A stretch of DNA of 7,857 bases from Spirochaetaceae bacterium (GTDB lineage Bacteria; Spirochaetota; Spirochaetia; DSM-27196; SLST01). A program made the position numbers and the translations under genes. How positions within the stretch are numbered: the stretch's first letter is position 1; the number at the start of each line of letters is the position of its first letter. Below the pieces are notes generated by a model. The model searched no databases. It saw only the letters and a list, made by a program, of their open reading frames with translations, and was not told the origin of the DNA. The stretch covers positions 1 to 7,857 of the forward strand of contig SKVA01000293.1 of the NCBI GenBank assembly GCA_007129695.1. The letters are read 5' to 3'. Positions 1-6,057 of this stretch are shown here, piece after piece.

Positions 1-719
1 ACCGCGGCGACGAACGCCTTGATCCCCGCAAGAAACCCGATGTAGAAGTTGATCTGTCCGATGTGCGAGCTGATCAGTACACCGCCGATCGCGGCGGTCG
101 CCGACCCGATCACGAACGTGAGGCTGATCACGCGGTCGACGTTCACGCCGGTGAGCATCGCCATTGTCCGGTCCTGCGCGGTCGCGCGCATCGACTTGCC
201 GATGCGCGTGAACTTGATGAGGATCGTGAGAATGACCATGACCACCGCGGTCGTCACGAAAATGATCAGCTGCGACGAACTCAGTCCCGATATCCGGTCC
301 AGGAATCGAAACGTCGGCAGAATCCGCGGAAACGGGAGAAACTCGCTCGTCTGCGCGAGTCGTACGTAGTTCTGCAGAAAGAGCGACATGCCGATCGCGC
401 TGATCAGCGCCGACAGGCGTGGGGCGTTACGAATCGGCTTGTACGCGATCTTGTCGAGCGCGTACCCGTACATCGACGACCAGACGACCGCTACCGCTAC
501 CGCGATCACGATGATCGCCGCGACCGGGAAGTTCAGGTACGTGAACAAGCCCACCATGATCAACGCGCTGAACGCACCGATCATGTAGACTTCACCGTGC
601 GCGAAGTTGATCAGCTGGATGATGCCGTACACCATCGTGTACCCGAGCGCGAGCAGCGCGTAGATGCTACCCCGTGTCAGGCCGCTGAAGAAGAGGTTCC
701 AGAACAGCTCCCAGTTCAT
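1..719 (-). CDS. livH: Branched-chain amino acid ABC transporter permease LivH, 3' end missing
   Basis: This is an integral membrane permease of the leucine/isoleucine/valine importer, expected to pair with LivM and to be driven by the ATPases LivG and LivF. I translated 239 codons from ATG 717-719 to the left edge with no stop. E. coli LivH is about 308 residues, so roughly 60-70 C-terminal residues are lost. The start MNWELFWNLFFSGLTRGSIY, the following ALGYTMVYGIIQLINFAHGE (residues 24-43) and the cytoplasmic loop near 177-205 (MRATAQDRTMAMLTGVN, then DRVISLTFVIG) are hallmark LivH stretches. Hydrophobic segments lie near 9-31, 37-59, 65-84, 101-119, 149-169, 196-217 and 222-239. A GAGG Shine-Dalgarno (728-731) sits 8 nt before the ATG. 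It lies 94 nt downstream of livK, with a hairpin in between, and should be co-transcribed with it. Family assignment is near certain; substrate specificity is inferred. Confidence 0.95.
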   Translation of the reverse strand, partial: MNWELFWNLFFSGLTRGSIYALLALGYTMVYGIIQLINFAHGEVYMIGAFSALIMVGLFTYLNFPVAAIIVIAVAVAVVWSSMYGYALDKIAYKPIRNAPRLSALISAIGMSLFLQNYVRLAQTSEFLPFPRILPTFRFLDRISGLSSSQLIIFVTTAVVMVILTILIKFTRIGKSMRATAQDRTMAMLTGVNVDRVISLTFVIGSATAAIGGVLISSHIGQINFYIGFLAGIKAFVAA

Positions 720-762
720 GATGTCCGCCTCGTCGTGGAGTTGCCCGGCCTTTCAGCGGGCC

Positions 763-797
763 AGAAGAAGGATGGCTGCCCCAAAGGGCAGCCATCC
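763..797 (-). terminator. Hairpin in the livK-livH spacer: attenuator or partial terminator
   Basis: Bases 770-781 and 786-797 form a perfect 12-bp inverted repeat (GGATGGCTGCCC / GGGCAGCCATCC) with a 4-nt loop. Read on the minus strand it starts 16 nt after the livK stop and is followed by TTCTTCT (763-769), an imperfect U-rich run. A very stable stem here would protect the 3' end of livK mRNA and/or stop part of the transcription before livH. That is a common way to make more binding protein than permease. A full stop is unlikely because livH follows with no promoter I can see in the spacer. Confidence 0.75.
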
Positions 798-813
798 GGC
801 TATGAACGAACGG

Positions 814-1932
814 TCAGTCGCTGACCTGCACGAATCGGCCGCTCTGAACGCGGTAGACCGAGAATCCGACGCCGGTCGCATTGCCGTCGGCGTCGAAGGT
901 CAGCCGTCCGAGCGGAGTGTCGACTTCTTCGCTGCGGAGCGCCGCGATGATCGCGTCGTAGTCGGTCGAACCGGCTTTTTCGATCGCGTTGAACAGCGCG
1001 AGCGCCGCCGCGTACGCGTTCATGAAGAACGCTCCCGGCTCTTCGCCGAAGCGTGCGACGTGCGCCTGGATCGCCGCGAGGGCGATCGGGTTGTCACCGG
1101 TGTCTTTGGGGCTGGTGGAATACACGCCCTCAGCGGCGGCGCCGGCGACGTCGATGAACGTGTCGTTGAAGATTCCGTCGCCCGACATGAACGCCGTGTT
1201 CAGTCCTCTGCTGCGCATCTGATCGACCAGCTTCGACGCTTCCGGGTGGTAGCCGCCGAAGATCACCAGGTCGGCATTCTCAGCCGCGACCCGGTTGATG
1301 ATCGCCGAGTAGTCTACCGCACCGGCGGTGATGCCTTCGAACAGAACGACCTGGACCCCCGCTTCCTGCAGGTATCCCTGAGCGAACTCGGCGAGTCCGC
1401 GGCCGTAGTCTTCGCGGTCGTGGAGCAGCGCGACGCGCTGCGCGCCGAGCTCGTCGACCGCGAACGCGACCTGGAGTGCGGCCTGCGCATCGTCCGGGGC
1501 GATCGTACGGAAGAAGTTCGGGAAGTCGGTCAGCGCCGGGTTCGTCGCCGACGGCGAGATCGACACCAGTCGTTCCGGCTCGTAGATCGCGAGCGCCGTG
1601 CTCGTCGCGCCCGAGCAGATGTGCCCGATGACCGCGACAACGCCGTCGCTCAGCAGCTTGGCAGCCGTGTTCGTCGCGACGTCGGGCGCGCACTGGTCGT
1701 CTTCGACGACCAACTCGATCTGGCGACCGAGCAGCCCGCCGGCCGAGTTGACCTGATCGGCGACCATCCTCGCCGCGTTGACCGTCGGCAGACCGAACGG
1801 CGCAAGGTCACCGCTATGAACGCCGGCGACGCCGATCTTGATCGTATCGGCCTGTCGCTGTCCGCCAGCGAACAACATGCCGACGCTCGCTACCAGAACT
1901 ACCAAGACCATTACCACTCTTGACACTCTCAT
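814..1932 (-). CDS. livK: Branched-chain amino acid ABC transporter substrate-binding protein (LivJ/LivK type)
   Basis: This is an exported solute-binding protein (372 aa) of the type I periplasmic-binding fold that captures Leu/Ile/Val or related amino acids for the LivHMGF importer. Residues 1-22 are a signal peptide (basic MRVSR, hydrophobic core, LFA then GGQ). There is no lipobox cysteine, so cleavage by signal peptidase I is likely. Cys81 and Cys106 are 25 residues apart, like the Cys53-Cys78 disulfide of E. coli LivJ. Ser107 matches LivJ Ser79, SPSATNP (126-132) matches the carboxylate-binding SPGATNP, and FGGYHPE (225-231) carries the Tyr202 equivalent. At the amino-group ligand position (LivJ Glu226) this protein has Asp252. 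The start is ATG 1930-1932, with a strong AAGGAGG (1940-1946) 7 nt upstream. It has its own promoter and is followed by livH. The exact ligand is unproven; livJ would be an equally fair symbol. Confidence 0.93.
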   Translation of the reverse strand: MRVSRVVMVLVVLVASVGMLFAGGQRQADTIKIGVAGVHSGDLAPFGLPTVNAARMVADQVNSAGGLLGRQIELVVEDDQCAPDVATNTAAKLLSDGVVAVIGHICSGATSTALAIYEPERLVSISPSATNPALTDFPNFFRTIAPDDAQAALQVAFAVDELGAQRVALLHDREDYGRGLAEFAQGYLQEAGVQVVLFEGITAGAVDYSAIINRVAAENADLVIFGGYHPEASKLVDQMRSRGLNTAFMSGDGIFNDTFIDVAGAAAEGVYSTSPKDTGDNPIALAAIQAHVARFGEEPGAFFMNAYAAALALFNAIEKAGSTDYDAIIAALRSEEVDTPLGRLTFDADGNATGVGFSVYRVQSGRFVQVSD

Positions 1933-1967
1933 CCAGGTTCCTCCTTGGAATTGTTGGAGATTAGATG

Positions 1968-1996
1968 ACTATCCCGACATGATGCAAATTTGTCAA
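1968..1996 (-). promoter_or_regulatory. Sigma70-type promoter of livK
   Basis: On the minus strand a perfect TTGACA (1991-1996) is separated by 17 nt from GATAGT (1968-1973, 4 of 6 matches to TATAAT). Transcription would start near 1961 and give a leader of about 28 nt with AAGGAGG in it. The -35 box overlaps the TGA stop of ptsP (1993-1995), so the promoter is embedded in the end of the upstream gene. It would let livK-livH be transcribed apart from ptsP. Confidence 0.7.
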
Positions 1997-4257
1997 GGCT
2001 CGGTCGCATAATTATGCGCACGAGAGGTCAGGAACGCGTCCATGTCGCGTAGCGTCGGTATCGCGAGTATCTCGTTGGCGAAGTCGGCGGCGGTCGACTC
2101 GTCCCACGACGACGCAACGCGGCGGACGGTCGGGATCAACCGCGGGGCGACGCTCAGCCTTCGGATCCCGATCCCAAGGTAGAACGGGATCATCATCGGG
2201 TCGGCCGCGCTCTCACCGCAGACGCTGAGGTGCTCGATCGCCGGTCCGATCCGGTGCGCGATATCGGCGAGCGTGCGCAGCACAACCGGATGGTGGCTGC
2301 GGTAGAGCTCGCCGAGCCGCTCGTTCGTCCGGTCGACCGCGAGTAGATACATGATCAGATCGTTCGTGCCGATCGACAGGAAGTCGCACCGCGATGCAAA
2401 CGCTTCGATCGTCACGACGGCGGCCGGCAGCTCGACCATCGCGCCGATCCTCGGTGATGCGTTGTACGGTACGCCACGAGCGGCAAGCTCTTCGATGCAC
2501 CGGGCGAGTTCCTCACGCGAGTCGTCGATCTCATCGACCGACGAGACCATTGGAAACATGATACCCAGGTCGGCGTCATGACCGGCGCGCAGCATCGCGC
2601 GCAACTGTTCCCGGAACAGCTCCCTGTTCGCCAGGGAGAACCTGATTCCGCGGACGCCCAGGAACGGATTGCGCTCCTCGTCGCGACCCGCGAGCAGTTT
2701 GTCACCGCCGATATCGGCGGTCCGCAGGACGACCGGCCGGCCGTTCATCACACGGATGATCGACCGGTAGACGCGGTACTGGTCCTCTTCGCCGATGTAG
2801 TCGTTGCGGATGATGAACGGAAACTCACTGCGGTACAACCCGATCCCGTCGGCCCCTTCGACGACCGCCCGGCGCGCATCGCTGAGGAGGTTCACATTTG
2901 CCGCGACCGACAGCCCGATAGCCGGAACGTGCGGCCGATCGACCGGCGGAGACTCGGGCGCACCGGTCGCCCGTTCGCCTGCATCGGGCTCGGTGTCGTC
3001 GGAAAACACGCGCTCAACCGCTGAGTCGGGGATCTGAGAGATCCCGTGGTCAAGGAGCTGCTCGGCGGTCGGGCTGATCAGCAGGCACCCGTCGTCGGAA
3101 TCGAGCAGTAGCGGCGTGTGCGACGCGATTTCGAGCACCCGGTGGTCATCGGTGATCAGTACCGGCAGCCCGAGCGACTGCGCCAGTATATTGATGTGCG
3201 CGGTCAGCGCGCTTCCGATGATCACAAGGCCGGCTGCCTTTTCGACCGAGTAGCGCACCAGATCGGACGGGAGCACGTCCCCGACGATCACTATGTGCCC
3301 CGCGACGTCGAGTCGCTCGGCCGCCGCCGGTGCCAGCTGCGCAAGGAGTCGACGGCCGATGTCGCGCACGTCGTGCGCCTTTTCCGCAAGACGGGGCTCG
3401 CGCAGATCGCGGAACGTCCGTACGAAGGTCGCGACGACCGACTGCACCGCGTCCTCGGGCGTCTGCCCTGCGCGCACGAGCGCGCGTATTTCGCCGGAGA
3501 ACGCGTCGTCCTGGAGCATCAGCAGGTGCGTGCCGAAGATCAGCGACACAACATCGTAGAAGTCGTCGCCGGTATCGGCGAGCATTGACTCGATCTCCGT
3601 GCCGGTGTCTGCGAGCGCGCGTTCGAGCCGCTCGAGCGCCTGGCCGCGATCCTCTTCGACCTTCTCGGTAACGCTGATCGTATCGCCGTTGCTGCGGACG
3701 ACGAGCGCGGGTCCGATCGCGATGCCCTCACCGGCGCCGTGCCCGGGGATCGCGTCAGAGGGCTTCTCGATCGACGACTCATCCTCGTCTACCAGCTGAT
3801 CGCCGATCGGGATCCTGACCTTGCCGAGCACCGCCGCGAGCTGTGCTGCCACGTCGTGGAAGAGCGCCGGCGCGCCTTCGTCGAATCCGTCGTGCCGGAC
3901 GCCGACGATCGCCCCCGACCACATCGCACCGTCGTGGATCGGGGAGGCGATGCGTTCGCTCTTTGGCGCCGCGTGCATGAAGTCACGAAGCGTCGCGGGG
4001 CTCAGTTCGGCGCTTTCGATGCCGCGACGGCCGAGTACGCGCGGCTCCGCGGTCGATTCCCGGCCTGCGCGGTGGTCCGACACCCACCCGCGAAGCGCCA
4101 GCCGACCGGTCGGACGGTCGACCAGGTAGATCCCGACCACCGCGGCGGCGGTCGCTTCGCGCAGCGACTGTGCGACCGATGCGAGATAGTCGTTCAGGCA
4201 CGACGTGGTCGTGTAGCACTCTTCGGGCGGGGTCGCGAGCGTGATAGGTTTCTGCAC
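1993..4257 (-). CDS. ptsP: PEP-protein phosphotransferase with GAF domain (PtsP, enzyme I-Ntr)
   Basis: This cytoplasmic enzyme takes phosphate from phosphoenolpyruvate onto a histidine and passes it to an HPr/NPr carrier, the first step of the regulatory (nitrogen) PTS. The length, 754 aa, fits PtsP (E. coli 748). Order of domains: N-terminal GAF-like sensor (about 20-145), acidic linker, HPr-binding helical part (about 170-305, starting GHGAGEGIAIGPA), swivelling phospho-His domain (about 310-395), Pro/acid-rich linker (about 415-445), PEP-binding barrel (about 446-735). PEP-site motifs are intact: GIGLYRSEF (Arg476), LRTADIGGDK (Arg512), NPFLGVRGIRF, MFPMVSSVDEI, GAMVELPAA, SIGTNDLIMYLLAVDR and SVCGES (catalytic Cys680). 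The phospho-acceptor is His354, but its motif is unusual: TAH replaces TSH and Gln360 replaces the usual Arg. The start is GTG 4255-4257, the first start after an in-frame TAG. No Shine-Dalgarno is visible, so coupling to the Nudix gene 9 nt upstream is likely. A plain sugar-PTS enzyme I is less likely because of the GAF domain. Confidence 0.92.
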   Translation of the reverse strand: MQKPITLATPPEECYTTTSCLNDYLASVAQSLREATAAAVVGIYLVDRPTGRLALRGWVSDHRAGRESTAEPRVLGRRGIESAELSPATLRDFMHAAPKSERIASPIHDGAMWSGAIVGVRHDGFDEGAPALFHDVAAQLAAVLGKVRIPIGDQLVDEDESSIEKPSDAIPGHGAGEGIAIGPALVVRSNGDTISVTEKVEEDRGQALERLERALADTGTEIESMLADTGDDFYDVVSLIFGTHLLMLQDDAFSGEIRALVRAGQTPEDAVQSVVATFVRTFRDLREPRLAEKAHDVRDIGRRLLAQLAPAAAERLDVAGHIVIVGDVLPSDLVRYSVEKAAGLVIIGSALTAHINILAQSLGLPVLITDDHRVLEIASHTPLLLDSDDGCLLISPTAEQLLDHGISQIPDSAVERVFSDDTEPDAGERATGAPESPPVDRPHVPAIGLSVAANVNLLSDARRAVVEGADGIGLYRSEFPFIIRNDYIGEEDQYRVYRSIIRVMNGRPVVLRTADIGGDKLLAGRDEERNPFLGVRGIRFSLANRELFREQLRAMLRAGHDADLGIMFPMVSSVDEIDDSREELARCIEELAARGVPYNASPRIGAMVELPAAVVTIEAFASRCDFLSIGTNDLIMYLLAVDRTNERLGELYRSHHPVVLRTLADIAHRIGPAIEHLSVCGESAADPMMIPFYLGIGIRRLSVAPRLIPTVRRVASSWDESTAADFANEILAIPTLRDMDAFLTSRAHNYATEP

Positions 4258-4270
4258 GAACAGAAACTAT
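4244..4270 (-). promoter_or_regulatory. Hairpin with the ptsP start codon in its loop
   Basis: In the minus-strand mRNA, GUUUCUG (4261-4267) and CAGAAAC (4248-4254) form a perfect 7-bp stem around the hexaloop UUCGUG (4255-4260). The last three loop bases are the ptsP GTG start codon. Past one bulged C (4247) the stem can extend by AUA/UAU. The upper arm contains part of the Nudix TAG stop (4267-4269). With no Shine-Dalgarno before this GTG, a ribosome finishing the Nudix frame would melt the stem and expose the start, so the hairpin may tie ptsP translation to Nudix translation. The pairing is seen; the role is inferred, and so short a stem could be chance. Confidence 0.45.
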
Positions 4271-4812
4271 GACGAGCGCGGCCGCGCGTCAAACGCGCGG
4301 TACCGCTCGAGTTCATCCAGGAAGTTAGGCGTGAACACCGAACGGTCGGTGGAGTCGATCCGCTCGAGTTCCCAGAATCCGCCGTCGGAGATCTCCGCGG
4401 GATCGGGTCGGATCGGACCGTCCCAGACGACCCGATACGTCGTGACCATCTCCGACTCGTAGTCGTTGCTGTGGAGGTAGCGGTAGAGCCGCTCGGGCTC
4501 CACGCCGTCGATGCCGAGCTCTTCGCGCATCTCACGCACCGCGGCGTCGCGGTACTCCTCGCCCGCGTCCACGTGGCCGCCGACCGACGTGTCCCACTTC
4601 CCGGGCTGGACGTCCTTGTCGTCGGCGCGCTTCTGGAGGTAGAGGCGCCCCGCGGAGTCGAACACCAGGACGTGCGCGACCCGGTGGATCAGCGAGGGGT
4701 CTCCGTGGACCTGTGAACGCAGCGCCCGCCCGACCACGCGGTCGTGTTCGTCGATGACGTCGAACACCTCGGACTCAGGCGGCAGGGGAGCGCTGCTACG
4801 GCGCTCATCCAT
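4267..4812 (-). CDS. Nudix hydrolase, YfcD / isopentenyl-isomerase-like subfamily
   Basis: This is a 181-aa cytoplasmic protein expected to hydrolyse a nucleoside-diphosphate-linked or similar pyrophosphate compound; the substrate is unknown. The Nudix box is complete: Gly79, five residues, Glu85, seven residues, then REMREELGI (93-101), which supplies the metal-binding glutamates 97 and 98. Before it, EVFDVIDEHDRVVGRA (15-30), HRVAHVLVFD (43-52), LYLQKRADDKDVQPGKWD (57-74) and SVGGH follow the YfcD / type 1 IPP isomerase pattern. The isomerase active-site cysteine is absent (Gly79 of SVGGH replaces the Cys of SVCGH), so it should not be a true isomerase. The start ATG 4810-4812 overlaps the end of the upstream ATPase gene by 8 nt (ATGGATGA), and only a weak Shine-Dalgarno is seen, so coupling is likely. 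Its TAG stop is in the same frame as ptsP, three codons before the ptsP GTG. The Nudix call is secure; the subfamily is by resemblance. Confidence 0.9.
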   Translation of the reverse strand: MDERRSSAPLPPESEVFDVIDEHDRVVGRALRSQVHGDPSLIHRVAHVLVFDSAGRLYLQKRADDKDVQPGKWDTSVGGHVDAGEEYRDAAVREMREELGIDGVEPERLYRYLHSNDYESEMVTTYRVVWDGPIRPDPAEISDGGFWELERIDSTDRSVFTPNFLDELERYRAFDARPRSS

Positions 4813-5968
4813 AGCGCGGGCCGCTCTGCTGCTGCATCGTCAGCGCGCGGATCGTCTGCTGGAGCTCCCTGATTTCGACCTTCTGCGCCGATATCAGTCG
4901 GATGAACTCCTCTGCCGACGCGTCGTCGGGCGACTGGTCGAGCCGTGTATGCGGATGCGGGTTGATGCTCCGGTAGTCCTGCTCGGCCTCTATCGCGGCG
5001 AGCTCGAAGCTGTCCTCGTATTCGTCAAGATCGAGCGGCATCTCCGGGAATCGCTCTGAGTGGACGATCTTCTGCGCCATCCGGTCGATCTCCTTGAGGA
5101 TCAGCGAGTCGCGTCCAACGAGCGCGAGCGGCACGGTTTCGCCGACCGCTTCACGGACGATATAGTCGTAGTAGAGGAAGCCGAGGCACAGCGGCGTGAC
5201 GTTCAGATTCTGCTCGATCAGCGCGCGAAGGCTCTGCACGATCTCCATGTCCTCGGGCCGGTCTCCCATGCTGACGACGATACTCGGCCTGAGCTTTGCG
5301 ATCTCGGATCGAGCGGTCGCCGCGGCTCGCTTGCTGAGCTTCTCGATCCCGTTCAGGATGCTCGCGATCGTCGGCGTTGAGTTTGGCTGGCGCTCCTTCA
5401 CGATGTCGGTCAGTAACCGCGTGACGCCCTTGTGGTCTGAGAACGTTTGCTGCAGCAGCCTGAACACCGCGTTCTTCAGGAATCCGTACGCGTTGAGGAT
5501 CGACGGCGCCTGAGGCGTCGTCACCAGCACCCCGCTGTTCGACATCAGGAAGAAGTCGATCGTGTTGAAGTGGGTCCCTGAGCCCAGATCGATCAGGATG
5601 TAGTCTGCGTCGAGTTTCTCGATGTTCGCAACTAGACTGCGTTTCTGAGCGTACGACAGGTTTGCCGCGCCGGTGACCAGAACGTCGCCGGGGATGAAGT
5701 CGAGGTTAGGGTAGGGCGATCGCGCCCGGATATCGGCGAAGCTCACCGACTTGTCGGAGATGAAGTTGCCGATCCCCCTGGCTCGATTCTTGATACCCAG
5801 GTACGTGTGAAGATTCGATCCGCCCAGGTCCATGTCGATCAGGACGGTTCGCTGCCCAAAGCTCGCGAGCGCGATCCCCAGGTTCGCGACCAGCACGCTC
5901 TTGCCGACTCCGCCCTTGCCCGATGCTATCGGGAGAATCTTTCGCTCGGCGTTTTCGTTAATGATCAC
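4805..5968 (-). CDS. MinD/ParA-family (FlhG/MinD-like) P-loop ATPase
   Basis: This is a 387-aa ATPase of the MinD/Mrp/FlhG class, which position cell structures through ATP-dependent dimerisation. The deviant Walker A is GKGGVGKS (17-24), with signature Lys18 and catalytic Lys23. The switch-like LIDMDLGGSNLH (43-54) carries Asp45 and Asp47, and Walker B is YILIDLG (123-129, Asp127). LGGSNLHTYLGIK, then RGIGNF, resembles ATPases often annotated as MinD in spirochaetes. Residues 310-350 are acidic and low in order. Residues 355-378 form a short coiled coil (Ile359, Gln362, Ile366, Leu369, Ile373, Leu376 at a/d positions). I see no MinD-type C-terminal amphipathic membrane helix and no FlhG N-terminal activation motif, so the cell target is open. 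The start is GTG 5966-5968 with GGAG (5976-5979) 7 nt upstream; an in-frame stop lies further upstream with no better start. It is the first gene of the apparent ATPase-Nudix-ptsP operon. Confidence 0.9.
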   Translation of the reverse strand: MIINENAERKILPIASGKGGVGKSVLVANLGIALASFGQRTVLIDMDLGGSNLHTYLGIKNRARGIGNFISDKSVSFADIRARSPYPNLDFIPGDVLVTGAANLSYAQKRSLVANIEKLDADYILIDLGSGTHFNTIDFFLMSNSGVLVTTPQAPSILNAYGFLKNAVFRLLQQTFSDHKGVTRLLTDIVKERQPNSTPTIASILNGIEKLSKRAAATARSEIAKLRPSIVVSMGDRPEDMEIVQSLRALIEQNLNVTPLCLGFLYYDYIVREAVGETVPLALVGRDSLILKEIDRMAQKIVHSERFPEMPLDLDEYEDSFELAAIEAEQDYRSINPHPHTRLDQSPDDASAEEFIRLISAQKVEIRELQQTIRALTMQQQSGPRYG

Positions 5969-5988
5969 GACGCGACTCCACGATGATC

Positions 5989-6015
5989 AGTATAGTGCGG
6001 GCGGGTCTTTGCGAA
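5989..6015 (-). promoter_or_regulatory. Probable promoter of the ATPase-Nudix-ptsP operon
   Basis: On the minus strand TATACT (5989-5994) matches the -10 consensus at 5 of 6 positions. The best -35 candidate is TTCGCA (6010-6015, 4 of 6), with a short 15-nt spacer; no better box is present at 16-18 nt. Transcription would start close to 5982, about 14 nt before the GTG start of the ATPase gene, leaving room for its GGAG. The -10 box is convincing; the -35 is weak, which may mean activator dependence. Confidence 0.5.
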
Positions 6016-6037
6016 AAGGCGATGGATCGGCTATAGT
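6009..6037 (+). promoter_or_regulatory. Probable promoter of the divergent unrecognised gene
   Basis: On the plus strand TTGCGA (6009-6014, 4 of 6 matches) and TATAGT (6032-6037, 5 of 6) are 17 nt apart, the ideal spacing. The start point would be near 6044, about 14 nt before the ATG at 6058. Its -35 box overlaps that proposed for the minus-strand promoter, so the two divergent promoters are back to back. Confidence 0.55.
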
Positions 6038-6057
6038 CCTTCAATAGCGGGGTTTTC

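Noticed and set aside
743..761. Second small inverted repeat (GCCCG / CGGGC) in the livK-livH spacer
   Set aside because: It has only 5 bp with a 9-nt loop, which is expected by chance in GC-rich DNA.
63..824. Plus-strand open frame of 253 codons opposite livH
   Set aside because: It is Arg/His/Asp-rich without recognisable domains and lies opposite unmistakable LivH coding sequence.
664..1923. Long plus-strand open frame (419 codons) opposite livK, longer than livK itself
   Set aside because: Its translation is Arg/Asp/Glu/Val-rich with no family resemblance. It is an antisense shadow of a high-GC gene; livK has clear homology, a Shine-Dalgarno and a promoter.
4267..4812. Isopentenyl-diphosphate delta-isomerase (Idi) or RppH for the Nudix gene
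   Set aside because: The isomerase active-site cysteine is replaced by glycine, and the N-terminal part lacks RppH's typical start and its WQFPQGG motif.
4805..5968. Calling the ATPase a bona fide MinD or FlhG
   Set aside because: There is no MinC/MinE or FlhF neighbour in the window, no MinD membrane helix and no FlhG N-terminal motif. Only the family is supported.
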